Assembly (NCBI RefSeq): GCF_013343295.1
Contig: NZ_CP049074.1
Span: 1,159,501-1,223,500, forward strand
DNA: 64,000 bases
Direction: 5' to 3'
DNA from: Metallosphaera tengchongensis
Lineage (GTDB): Archaea > Thermoproteota > Thermoprotei_A > Sulfolobales > Sulfolobaceae
This document shows, one piece after another, positions 17,071 through 25,603 of the stretch. Within the stretch, counting starts at the first letter, position 1, and the number at the start of each line of letters is the position of its first letter. The translations under genes and the position numbers were made by a program. The notes beneath the pieces are model-generated. The model searched no databases and had not been told where the DNA came from. It saw only the letters and a program-made list of their open reading frames with translations.

Positions 17071-18182
17071 CTCCTTACCACCACCACCCCTCCTGTAAAA
17101 GTGGGAATGCCCCTCCAACTCGCTACAATGGCGCTTTCCCCTCCTTCTCTCAGAAATTCCACAGCGTCGACAAGTAGCGAGAGGCCAGACGCTTCCAAGG
17201 GGAAACCCTTAGCCAAGTGGCCTCCCTTAGGGTTAACAGGCAAGTAGCTACCCCGATGGAAATATCCCTCGCGTAGTTTATCTGCAACCTCTTTGATACC
17301 TAAGGCCTCTAAGTGCATTAGCTCCTTGTAGCTATATCGGTCATCCACGAATATTCCGCTCACCTTAAGAGGAGACTCCAACCTAGCCATAGAGTAGGCG
17401 TTCTGCGCAGAGATCCTTACGTACTTTGCTTCCCCGAGACTGGCGAGCTCCAGATTCGAATTGTCCGTTGCGAAACCAATTCCGTTAATCCAAATTGGTG
17501 TATCGTTAAATTTTCTTGCGTAACTTTCAGATGCTAACACCACAACAATTGCTCCATCCACAGGTCTTGCTATATCAAGCGCAGTTAGAGGATGTACTAA
17601 AACCTCCTGGGAAAGGACGTCTTCCTTGTCTAGGAGGGCTGAAAAGGGCGCTCTATCCGTCTTTAATCCAGCCGATCTGTTTTTAACCACAACTTCCGCT
17701 AGGTCCTCCCTTGTAATTCCCGTCCTACTCATGAATTTCGTGGCGTCAAGTCCAGCTATGAAGTGATAGTTTACTACACTCCTCCTGATGTAAGTGGGAT
17801 CCATGGCCAATTCCATTATCTTCGAAAAGGTCAAAATATCGCTTGGTTTAGCGTGAGATTCAACTGCTACCACATCAGCTACACCAGAGTTTATGAGCAT
17901 AATACCGTGAGCGATCCCCTGTAAGCCGTCTCCCGCCACGGTCATTGTGGGTCTCATGGCCCCTCCTATAGGGTCTGGGGCGAATTCATCTGAAATAGAT
18001 ATACCTTCCCAAAAATCTTCCTGACATGATATAAATGCATCCACTTGTTCTCTTGGATTTATCCCTCCCGCATCATAATACGCCCTTTGAGATGCCTCGA
18101 ACATCATTTCCCTGAAGGATAGATCATGAACGTGGGGTGAAAAGCCGTACCATCCTACCCCCACTATTCCAACACTTTCCAC
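17067..18182 (-). CDS. Thiolase-fold protein without catalytic Cys (SCP2/Ltp2-like), paralog 2
   Basis: 371 residues, a second thiolase-fold protein and diverged paralog of the next gene. The Cys position reads VAGDGLQG (family CASGLQ), and the late His motif reads AKGFPLEASG instead of GHPxGATG. It shares with paralog 1 the segment DDRYSYKELMHLEALG and the ending GxxVVVR. Loss of both catalytic residues in both paralogs argues for a heteromeric, non-thiolytic enzyme such as an Ltp-type aldolase or an acyl-binding partner. It is the first gene of the thiolase-DUF35-synthetase operon; an AT-rich promoter lies at about 18190-18230. Confidence 0.82.
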   Translation of the reverse strand: MESVGIVGVGWYGFSPHVHDLSFREMMFEASQRAYYDAGGINPREQVDAFISCQEDFWEGISISDEFAPDPIGGAMRPTMTVAGDGLQGIAHGIMLINSGVADVVAVESHAKPSDILTFSKIMELAMDPTYIRRSVVNYHFIAGLDATKFMSRTGITREDLAEVVVKNRSAGLKTDRAPFSALLDKEDVLSQEVLVHPLTALDIARPVDGAIVVVLASESYARKFNDTPIWINGIGFATDNSNLELASLGEAKYVRISAQNAYSMARLESPLKVSGIFVDDRYSYKELMHLEALGIKEVADKLREGYFHRGSYLPVNPKGGHLAKGFPLEASGLSLLVDAVEFLREGGESAIVASWRGIPTFTGGVVVVRR

Positions 18183-18288
18183 TATCTCACAATACTTGTA
18201 ATGTTTAAAATGATATTTAAATTTTCGTTATTCTGTCATGTTGTTAAAATTCTTTTAGAAAAATTAAAAAATACGGTCATGAGTGGGT

Positions 18289-19371
18289 TTAGGAATGGAG
18301 GGTTTTATCAACGTACCTAAATAATATCAGTCTTTGTACCTCGTCAGTTCCCTCTCCTATCCTGGTCAGCCTTGCGTCCCTAAATGCTCTCTCTACCCTT
18401 GTGGACTTAGCGTAACCCATCCCTCCCATGATTTGCACCATGTTGTCCACTACTCTGTTGACCATCCTAGAGGAATTCAACTTCAGGGACGAGATGAGAG
18501 GTTCAGCTTCTACCCAGTCTCTAGTGAACGCAGCGCAGGTTGTCTCCAAGAGGGATCGCGTAGCCAGTATCTCCGATAAAGAGTCAGCGAACATCCATTG
18601 AATTCCCTCATGTTCGACCAACTTTCTTCCAAAGACGTTTCGCTCAGATGCCCAGGCGTAAGCTTCTTCCATTGCCCCTAACGCCAAACCTAGCGAAAGG
18701 GCTGAAATGGCAATCCTCCCTATGGCTAAAGCGTACTTTACCACTTCCCATCCACCCACCTTTGCTTCCGCTTTGCAGTCAGAAAAAAGGATCTTTGCTG
18801 TCCCTGTCCCCCTATTACCCTGAACTTCTACTTTCTCCCTTTCAATGCAATTTCCCTTTGAAACTAGATACGTTGAAATTTTACCGTTATCCGCATCCCT
18901 AGCAGCTACTAAAAACAAGTCAGCATAGAGACCCTGCGTTATCCACATTTTATCTCCATTTATGACTATCTTCCCGTCCTCTTTCCTGGCTGTTGTTCTC
19001 ATGGACCTAGTGTCCGAACCACAGCAGGGCTCGCTTAAGGCGAAAGACCCTATAATCTTTCCCTGAGCTAGTTCGTCTGATAACCCTGACCCTAAATACT
19101 TCCTAATTGGGGCATTAACCAGTTCCCCCTGTACGTCCTGGATTAGGGCTACAGACCCGCTCACCCTAGCTATCTCTGACAAGGAAAGCATGGAGTCGTA
19201 AAGATCAGCACCGTAGTGAAGAGGATCTAAAATTCCCACTTCACCCATCTTAGCAATTATCTCCCTAGGATACCAATCTTCCCTATCTATCTTCTCCGCT
19301 AGGGGCAGTATGTATTTTCTGCTGAAATCTCTGACGGTATCTAACAATAATTTATCCATAAGAATTACCAT
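18289..19371 (-). CDS. Acyl-CoA dehydrogenase
   Basis: 360 residues of the ACAD fold. The FAD/substrate motif is ALSEPCCGSDTRSMRT (about residue 110) with MWITQG after it, and the C-terminal active-site region GEGTDEVQRLILFRY holds the catalytic Glu of the MCAD type. The first Met (MVILMDKLLLD) may be preceded by a better start at the second Met. It dehydrogenates an acyl-CoA to a 2-enoyl-CoA with electrons passed to ETF. It is slightly short because its N-terminal helical domain is reduced. It lies on the same strand just upstream of the thiolase-fold genes, with about 100 bases between. Confidence 0.9.
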   Translation of the reverse strand: MVILMDKLLLDTVRDFSRKYILPLAEKIDREDWYPREIIAKMGEVGILDPLHYGADLYDSMLSLSEIARVSGSVALIQDVQGELVNAPIRKYLGSGLSDELAQGKIIGSFALSEPCCGSDTRSMRTTARKEDGKIVINGDKMWITQGLYADLFLVAARDADNGKISTYLVSKGNCIEREKVEVQGNRGTGTAKILFSDCKAEAKVGGWEVVKYALAIGRIAISALSLGLALGAMEEAYAWASERNVFGRKLVEHEGIQWMFADSLSEILATRSLLETTCAAFTRDWVEAEPLISSLKLNSSRMVNRVVDNMVQIMGGMGYAKSTRVERAFRDARLTRIGEGTDEVQRLILFRYVDKTLHS

Positions 19372-19469
19372 GATAAATTATTATTGGAAAGTTTTAAATC
19401 AATGTCAACTTTCAGGAGGACACGGGCTCAGGGGATAGGAGACAACGATTATCCTCATGGCCATCGATT

Positions 19470-20630
19470 TTAACCGAAGAGTCTCTTGGAAATAATGAGC
19501 TTCATAACGTTCATTGCACCCTCCGCTCCAACCATATAGGACACTACGCCTCTAAATCCCATCTCAATTAGGGCGTCTTTAGTATAACCGTAAGCTCCCA
19601 TCCACATCATTACTGATTTGATGATTTCGAAGGCGGTTTGAGGTCCCGTGAGCTTGCTCATCGCAGCCAGCATTGCGGTTTCATCGGAATTCGGGAACCT
19701 GTCCATCATCCAGGCTGCTTTATAGGTAAGAAGCTTCGCCATCTCAAGCCTAGTCTTCAGTTCCGCTGCCTCAAAGGCAATCGCCTCATAGTCCTTGAGT
19801 TTCTTGGAAAATACTTCTCTGGACTTAACGTATTCTATTCCCATATCAAGGATAGTCTCGCCAGCGCCTACGCAGGCAGCAGATACCAAAACTCTGGCGT
19901 GATTGAAGCCGTCCATGGCATAGTAAAAACCCTTATCCTTCTCTCCAACCATGAAATTTTCAGGCACCTCAGCGTTTAAGTACCTCAGGATACCGGACGA
20001 TATTCCCATTCTGCCCATGTTTTCAATCTTGCTTACTTCTACACCCTTGCTCTTTATGGGAACGTAAAACATTGATATCCCCTTGTGTCCAGCTTCTGGA
20101 CTGGTTTTAGCTAATGTGAGATGCCCTCCTCCCCACTCGAGAGCCTCCGTAACTCCGCTGATGTAAATCTTCTGTCCATTTAAAAGGTAAGTGGAATTTT
20201 CTCGTTTAGCAGTAGTTTTGATTCCAGCCACATCGCTCCCACCAGTAGGTTCCGTTGAAGCAATTCCCAAGAACCAGTCCCCCGAGGTGACCTTTGGGAG
20301 GACTGTCTCCCTAAGGTCCCTAGACCCATACTTATCCAGGACGTATCCCCAACCGCTCTCAAGAAGAAAGAGGACTGCCGTAGCCATGCTAAAATCTGCC
20401 CTAGCAATTTCCTCAGCAGCTATGGATGAGACAAGAAAGCTTGCACCCTGCCCTCCAACCTCCTGCGATACAGGCATGGCCCATATTCCAAGAGGAGCTG
20501 CTTTCTTGACGAATTCATGGGGAATTCCTTCTCTGTCTATCTTAGGGGTAATCGGACGTAACTCCTTCTGCAAAAACTCCCTCAATTCCTCTTGAAATAA
20601 CCTCTCTTCTTCAGTTAAGGAAAAGTCCAT
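19470..20630 (-). CDS. Acyl-CoA dehydrogenase with atypical C-terminus
   Basis: 386 residues. FAD motifs are intact: IASTEPTGGSDVAGIKTTA (about residue 128) and IYISGV. The catalytic region differs from standard ACADs: where YEGTxxIQR is usual it reads VGAEGAMNVMKLI, which keeps a Glu but loses the Gln-Arg that contacts the neighbouring flavin. It may therefore act on an unusual substrate. It is on the same strand as the acyl-CoA block and begins with its own TATA box at 20651-20660, so it is probably the first transcription unit. Electrons would go to ETF. Confidence 0.88.
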   Translation of the reverse strand: MDFSLTEEERLFQEELREFLQKELRPITPKIDREGIPHEFVKKAAPLGIWAMPVSQEVGGQGASFLVSSIAAEEIARADFSMATAVLFLLESGWGYVLDKYGSRDLRETVLPKVTSGDWFLGIASTEPTGGSDVAGIKTTAKRENSTYLLNGQKIYISGVTEALEWGGGHLTLAKTSPEAGHKGISMFYVPIKSKGVEVSKIENMGRMGISSGILRYLNAEVPENFMVGEKDKGFYYAMDGFNHARVLVSAACVGAGETILDMGIEYVKSREVFSKKLKDYEAIAFEAAELKTRLEMAKLLTYKAAWMMDRFPNSDETAMLAAMSKLTGPQTAFEIIKSVMMWMGAYGYTKDALIEMGFRGVVSYMVGAEGAMNVMKLIISKRLFG

Positions 20631-20650
20631 ATATATAGTGGTATGCTCAA

Positions 20651-20660
20651 GATATAAAAT
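20651..20660 (-). promoter_or_regulatory. TATA box of the 19470-20630 acyl-CoA dehydrogenase
   Basis: The minus-strand sequence ATTTTATATC is centred about 25 bases before the ATG at 20630, the spacing of a leaderless archaeal transcript. Confidence 0.45.
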
Positions 20661-20774
20661 TTATGCAATATATAAAAAGATTAAAATGTCTGATACACTT
20701 AATCATAAAGTACTGCATAAGCTAACCTGATTACATAATTTCTACATTCTTTAGAATAGAAAAATGAGAGAGTA

Positions 20775-20784
20775 GATTTATATT
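20775..20784 (+). promoter_or_regulatory. TATA box of the aminotransferase operon
   Basis: GATTTATATT is centred about 27 bases before the ATG at 20806. With the box at 20651-20660 it marks a divergent promoter region of 175 bases between the two catabolic blocks, a likely site for a shared regulator. Confidence 0.45.
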
Positions 20785-20805
20785 GGTAATGATAAATATA
20801 AACAT

Positions 20806-22059
20806 ATGGAACTTGCATACAAAGTAATAGAGGAAGATTCAAAGTACCTCATGCAGTCATTCACTAGATGGTACCCCCTGGTTATAGACCATGCCAAGGG
20901 ATCCCTCATTTATGACGTCGACGGGAAGGAATATATCGATATGAACGCAGGAATAGGTGTTATGGCACTAGGTCATGGCAACGAAAAGGTGATTAAGGCA
21001 GTGGAGGACCAGATGAGGAAGTTCTTTCATTACAGCCTCACGGATTTCTACTACGATCTTGCAGTTAGAGTCGCAAGGAAGTTGGTCTCCCTTTTACCTT
21101 TTGACGGAAAAGTCTTCTATACCAATAGTGGTACTGAGAGCGTTGAAGCCAGCATAAAGATAGCTAGAGGGCACACTGGGAGACAGTACGTTATAGGTTT
21201 TCTCAACTCCTTTCACGGGAGGACCTTTGGCTCGATGTCTTTCACATCTAGCAAGAGCGTCCAGAGATCCATGTTTTCTCCCCTCTTACCCTCCACTTTA
21301 CTAGTTCCTTATCCAGATCGTCATAACCCCTTGTGTAGGGAGGACTGTAGCTCCTCCGTGCTCTCTTACATAGAGGACTGGATTCTTAGGAAAGTGGTTG
21401 ATCCCAACGACGTAGCCGCGTTCATACTTGAACCAATTCAGGGTGAAGGGGGCGTGATAGTGCCACCGAGAGAATTTTTACAGGGCTTAGAGAAAATATC
21501 AAGAAACAACGGAATTCTTCTCATCATGGATGAGGTTCAGACAGGGATAGGACGAACAGGAAAGATGTTTGCTTTTGAAAACTTTAACGTCAAGCCTGAT
21601 CTGATCTGTTTAGCTAAGGCATTAGGGGGAGGTATCCCTCTGGGAGCCGTGGTGGGCAGAAGCGAGGTCATGGACCTCCCAAAGGGTTCCCATGCAAACA
21701 CCTTCGGTGGAAATCCTCTTGCCCTTGCTGCTTCCGAGGTTGTATTGGAGGAAATTCCAGGTCTTTTGAGTAGGGTGTCTAAACTGGGAGAAGAGATAAG
21801 GGATATACTATCATTAGCTAGGTCTCCTTATCTAGATGAGGTCAGGGGAATGGGGTTGATGATTGGAGCGGAGCTCACCAAGGACGGAAAACCCTATGAG
21901 GATGGACTAGCTAAGGTTCTCAATAACTCCTTCAAACGTGGAGTCCTTGCCATAGGTGCAGGGGAGTCCGTTGTTAGACTTCTGCCACCTCTCACGATTG
22001 AGGAGGATCTTGCAGTTAAAGGAGCTAACGTAATTAAGGAGGAGATGGAGAAGCTATAA
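20806..22059 (+). CDS. Class III aminotransferase (4-aminobutyrate/beta-alanine type)
   Basis: 417-residue PLP enzyme. It has FYTNSGTESVEASIKIAR (phosphate-binding), EPIQGEGGVIVPP, MDEVQTGIGRTGKMFAFE (Asp for the pyridine nitrogen) and CLAKALGGGIPLGAV with the Schiff-base Lys, then a C-terminal RLLPPLTIEE. Length and motifs fit GabT-like omega-aminotransferases acting on 4-aminobutyrate, beta-alanine or 3-aminoisobutyrate. As first gene of a block with acyl-CoA dehydrogenase, PrpD, PrpB and citrate synthase, an amino acid giving a methylmalonate- or propionate-type product is a plausible substrate; this is inference. Confidence 0.9.
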   Translation: MELAYKVIEEDSKYLMQSFTRWYPLVIDHAKGSLIYDVDGKEYIDMNAGIGVMALGHGNEKVIKAVEDQMRKFFHYSLTDFYYDLAVRVARKLVSLLPFDGKVFYTNSGTESVEASIKIARGHTGRQYVIGFLNSFHGRTFGSMSFTSSKSVQRSMFSPLLPSTLLVPYPDRHNPLCREDCSSSVLSYIEDWILRKVVDPNDVAAFILEPIQGEGGVIVPPREFLQGLEKISRNNGILLIMDEVQTGIGRTGKMFAFENFNVKPDLICLAKALGGGIPLGAVVGRSEVMDLPKGSHANTFGGNPLALAASEVVLEEIPGLLSRVSKLGEEIRDILSLARSPYLDEVRGMGLMIGAELTKDGKPYEDGLAKVLNNSFKRGVLAIGAGESVVRLLPPLTIEEDLAVKGANVIKEEMEKL

Positions 22060-22076
22060 CTAGGGGATGAAACCGA

Positions 22077-23273
22077 ATGGTTTTTCCTTTCAAGAACCTA
22101 GAGGACTTCAAAGTTGACTTGAACCAGGATCACGAGCTCCTCAGAACAACACTGAGAGACTATCTTGAAAGGGAAGTGCAGAGTAAGGTGGAGATCGGAG
22201 AGAGAAGCGGTGATCTAGGAGAGGTGAGGGAAAAGATAAAAGAACTCGGATTAAACGGTCTCGATGTTCCAGCGGAGTACAGTGGATCGGGTGGGGATTA
22301 CATTAGTCTACTAGTAGCAACTGAGGAGATGAGTAGGGTCTGGCCATCCCTTTCGACATTCTTCCTTATCAACTGGATGTTTACCAGTGCGCTACTTAGG
22401 TTCGGCTCGGACGAGATAAAGAAGAGATATGTACCCCCAGTCGCTAGGGGAGACAAAATAGCAGCGTTCGCAAACACCGAGCCATCAGCAGGGACTGATG
22501 TGGCTGGAATAAAGACCACAGCGAAAAAGATAGACGGAGGATACGTTATAACCGGAAGGAAGATCTTCATCACAAGCGGTGACCTTGCAGATTACATTAT
22601 AGTTACAGCCAGGACGTCACCCATAGCCGAGCCGAGATGGAGGGGCATTACTATGTTCGTTGTGGAGAAGGACTTCCCCGGTTTTAAGGTTGAAGGGAGA
22701 ATAGATACTACGGGTTTGAAGGCTTCCCATACCACTGAGATCTCGTTTAACGAGGTCAAGGTACCGGAGGAGAACGTTGTAGGGGAAGTAGGACAGGGGT
22801 TTAAGTACGCTGTATCATCTTTCGATTACGCCAGGACTATAGTATCCGCTCAAGCGTTAGGGATAGCACAATCAGCCTTAGAGAAGTTAGTGAAGTACTC
22901 TGTGGAGAGGAAGAGCTTCGATAAGAGCATAGCGTCTTACCAGATGGTTCAGCAAAAGGTTTCAGAATCGCTGGCTGACGTTACTACCTCGAGGCTTCTA
23001 GTGTATTGGGCAGGGAGTCTATATCAGAGGAAAATGGAGAACGAGTACATCATGGCCGCTTCCCTAGCCAAGTTCTTTGCTACTGAGGCTGCAGAGAGAG
23101 TGGTGCTGAGAGCCATATCTGCTCATGGAGGCTACGGTGTCACAGTTTCAACAGGACTGGAGAGGATGTTGAGGGATATACAGATCCTTAAAACCTATGA
23201 AGGTACTAACGACATCCAGAGGACGTCTGCAGCAAGGCACTTTTATAGGAAGTTTATGGGGCAAAACGTATGA
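22077..23273 (+). CDS. Acyl-CoA dehydrogenase
   Basis: 398 residues with complete ACAD motifs: FANTEPSAGTDVAGIKTTA (about residue 136), IFITSGDLAD, and the catalytic KTYEGTNDIQRTSAARH at the C-terminus. It lies 17 bases after the aminotransferase gene and overlaps the start of the molybdenum hydroxylase gene by 4 bases, so it is in the same operon. It would oxidise a short or branched acyl-CoA and pass electrons to ETF. The start ATG at 22077 gives MVFPFKNLEDF. Confidence 0.9.
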   Translation: MVFPFKNLEDFKVDLNQDHELLRTTLRDYLEREVQSKVEIGERSGDLGEVREKIKELGLNGLDVPAEYSGSGGDYISLLVATEEMSRVWPSLSTFFLINWMFTSALLRFGSDEIKKRYVPPVARGDKIAAFANTEPSAGTDVAGIKTTAKKIDGGYVITGRKIFITSGDLADYIIVTARTSPIAEPRWRGITMFVVEKDFPGFKVEGRIDTTGLKASHTTEISFNEVKVPEENVVGEVGQGFKYAVSSFDYARTIVSAQALGIAQSALEKLVKYSVERKSFDKSIASYQMVQQKVSESLADVTTSRLLVYWAGSLYQRKMENEYIMAASLAKFFATEAAERVVLRAISAHGGYGVTVSTGLERMLRDIQILKTYEGTNDIQRTSAARHFYRKFMGQNV

Positions 23274-25537
23274 TAGGCAAACCCATGAGGAGAGTGGAGG
23301 ATCCAAGACTTCTGACCGGTAGAGGTAGGTTTATCGATGATATCTCATTACCAGGGGAGCTATTCCTGGGAGTGGTTAGATCCCCTTACCCTAGGGCCAG
23401 ATTCAAGGTTCATACAACTAACGTTGATGGAGCACAAGTAATTACGCAGAATGACCTGAGAACCAATCCTTTGCCTTGTTTTTTCTTTAACGAAGCCCCT
23501 AAGGAGTACCCTTTGGCAGTGAACGAAGCGAGGTATGTGGGGGAACCAGTTGCCCTTGTAGTGGGAAGGGACAGGTATGAGGTTGAGGATCTTAAGGAAA
23601 GGGTAGACGTTGAATATGAACCCCTAACTGCAGTGGAGTCCTTCCAGGACGCCTTGTCTGGGGGGAATTTCGTTCACTCAGACCTGGGGAAAAATCTAGT
23701 ATATGAAGATGTTTTTGAGTACGGAAAATTCCCAACTTCGTATAGGACAGTCGAGAAGAGCTTTAGGGTAAATCGCATATCTCCGATGCCCATGGAAACC
23801 AACGGAGTCATAGCGGACTACTCGCCTGGGGATGGAAGTCTAACAGTGTACGCCAACACGCAGGTCCCGCAGATATTTAGAACAGCCCTAAGTATAGTGT
23901 TTCAAATACCCAGGAGCAGGATAAGGATAATAGTCCCAGACTCCGGTGGGGGCTTTGGGGGAAAGATCTTCCTAAAACCCTTGGTTTTAGCGACCCTGGC
24001 ATCCATCCTCACTGAGAGGCCTGTCAAATATGTGGAAACTAGGACTGAGCACGTGACATCTGCAGTCCAAGGACCTGATAGGGAATACAGGGCGAGGATA
24101 ATGTTCCGCGACAGCGAGATCCTGGGGATGGACGTCGATTTACTTGAAAATTTTGGCGCTTACATGCACACCTACCAACCCCTCCCAGTCCTTAGGCAGA
24201 TATATCACCTGGCTGGAGCTTACGACCTAAAATACCTGAGGTTCAGGGTGAGAGGTGTTCTAACCAATATGCCTCCCACAGGGCCATACAGGGGGCTGGG
24301 GATTCCTCCTGCAGTTTTGGTTCTTGAAAATATGGTAAGCTCCGTTTCTAGAGTCATAGGAATCGACCAGTGGGAAGTAAGGAAAAGAAACTTCATAAGG
24401 AGCCTTCCCTTTACATCTATTTCAGGGGCCATATACGACAGCGGAGATTACGAAAAGTCCCTTGAGACATTAAGGAATGCACTAGGCGACAAAGGGCCTG
24501 GACTTGAGGGTTTGGGCGTGGCCTTCGCCCTAGAACCCGGATCCTCATTGGCGTTCCAAACCCTAGTTGTGGGAAAGCCCAGAACTCCCTATTACGAGGG
24601 CGTTTATATAAAGATGGACAGCGGGGGAGATGTAACGGTCCAAATTAGTACAAACTCAATGGGAACTGGACACGAAACCTCTGTGGTCCAAGTGGTTTCA
24701 CATGAACTCGGTATATCACCCGAAAAGGTGAGAGTAATAATGGGGGACACTGCAGGACCACCCGGAACTGGCTTTTATGGTAGCAGGTTCTCAGTTGTGA
24801 CCATAAGTGCAGTTTACAAGGCAACGCTTAAGTTGAAGGAGAAAATGAGGAGATTACTCTCCCAGGCTCTAAATGTGGAGATGGACAAGATCGAAATGAG
24901 GGACGGAGCAGTAAGGATTGGGCAGAAAAGCGTTACCCTGGAGGAGGCTGCAAACATCATTTATAACAGATACCACTCCCCCATAGACGATATTGGGTTG
25001 GAGGCGACGGAAGTCTTCAATTCCCCCAACGTTAACGTAGCAGACGAGAAGAGAAGGGTAAACTTTTCCTCTACCTACGGGGTAAACGCTCACGGCGCTA
25101 TATTAAAAATCGATCCAGAGACTGGGTTTGTCAAGATAAAGAAGTACGTAATCGTCAGTGATAGTGGTACCATAATCAATCCCGTAATAGTCGATGGGCA
25201 ACTAATGGGTGGCACAGCCATGGGGATAGGTGCTGCTCTATATGAGATTATAAAATATGTCTCAGGTACACCCCTCCAATCTAACCTGGGGGACTACTGG
25301 ATGCCCACCGCAATGGAGGTGCCGAAAATGGAGATAAGACACTTGGTCTCTCCGTCTCCCTTTACCCCATTGGGGACCAAGGGTGTGGCAGAGGGAGGAG
25401 CAACCGTTCCTTATGCCGTGATAGCTAACGCACTAGAAGACGCATTGGGAGTGAACCTGGAGAGGATAGAAGTTCCCATAACACCCGAATTCGTTCAGGG
25501 ACTCCTCAGGGAGAGGCTGAAAGTTAGTGTCGGGTAG
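23270..25537 (+). CDS. Molybdenum hydroxylase large subunit (xanthine/aldehyde oxidase family), orphan
   Basis: 755 residues, the full length of the Mo-binding subunit. It begins KPMRRVEDPRLLTGRGRFID, has GGGFGGK for the cofactor loop, a PYRGLGIPP segment where aldehyde oxidoreductases have PYRGAGRPE, and the C-terminal KGVAEGGATVPYA holding the catalytic Glu. It is not a CO dehydrogenase because the AYRCSFR loop is absent. No FeS or FAD subunit gene is beside it, in contrast to cutBCA at 41955-45500. It may borrow those subunits or use others elsewhere. The operon position next to an acyl-CoA dehydrogenase suggests hydroxylation or aldehyde oxidation of a pathway intermediate. Confidence 0.85.
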   Translation: MIGKPMRRVEDPRLLTGRGRFIDDISLPGELFLGVVRSPYPRARFKVHTTNVDGAQVITQNDLRTNPLPCFFFNEAPKEYPLAVNEARYVGEPVALVVGRDRYEVEDLKERVDVEYEPLTAVESFQDALSGGNFVHSDLGKNLVYEDVFEYGKFPTSYRTVEKSFRVNRISPMPMETNGVIADYSPGDGSLTVYANTQVPQIFRTALSIVFQIPRSRIRIIVPDSGGGFGGKIFLKPLVLATLASILTERPVKYVETRTEHVTSAVQGPDREYRARIMFRDSEILGMDVDLLENFGAYMHTYQPLPVLRQIYHLAGAYDLKYLRFRVRGVLTNMPPTGPYRGLGIPPAVLVLENMVSSVSRVIGIDQWEVRKRNFIRSLPFTSISGAIYDSGDYEKSLETLRNALGDKGPGLEGLGVAFALEPGSSLAFQTLVVGKPRTPYYEGVYIKMDSGGDVTVQISTNSMGTGHETSVVQVVSHELGISPEKVRVIMGDTAGPPGTGFYGSRFSVVTISAVYKATLKLKEKMRRLLSQALNVEMDKIEMRDGAVRIGQKSVTLEEAANIIYNRYHSPIDDIGLEATEVFNSPNVNVADEKRRVNFSSTYGVNAHGAILKIDPETGFVKIKKYVIVSDSGTIINPVIVDGQLMGGTAMGIGAALYEIIKYVSGTPLQSNLGDYWMPTAMEVPKMEIRHLVSPSPFTPLGTKGVAEGGATVPYAVIANALEDALGVNLERIEVPITPEFVQGLLRERLKVSVG

Positions 25538-25603
25538 TTTGACTAAAAAATAGACAAATTTGCTCAAATTTGAGTTTTTCATAACTAATTTAAACTCCAG
25601 TTC

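Noticed and set aside
17071-17118. N-terminal extension of the first thiolase-fold protein
   Set aside because: The extra residues (GHSHFYRRGGGG) come from the overlapping upstream gene; the ATG at 17070 gives the normal family start and an ATGA overlap.
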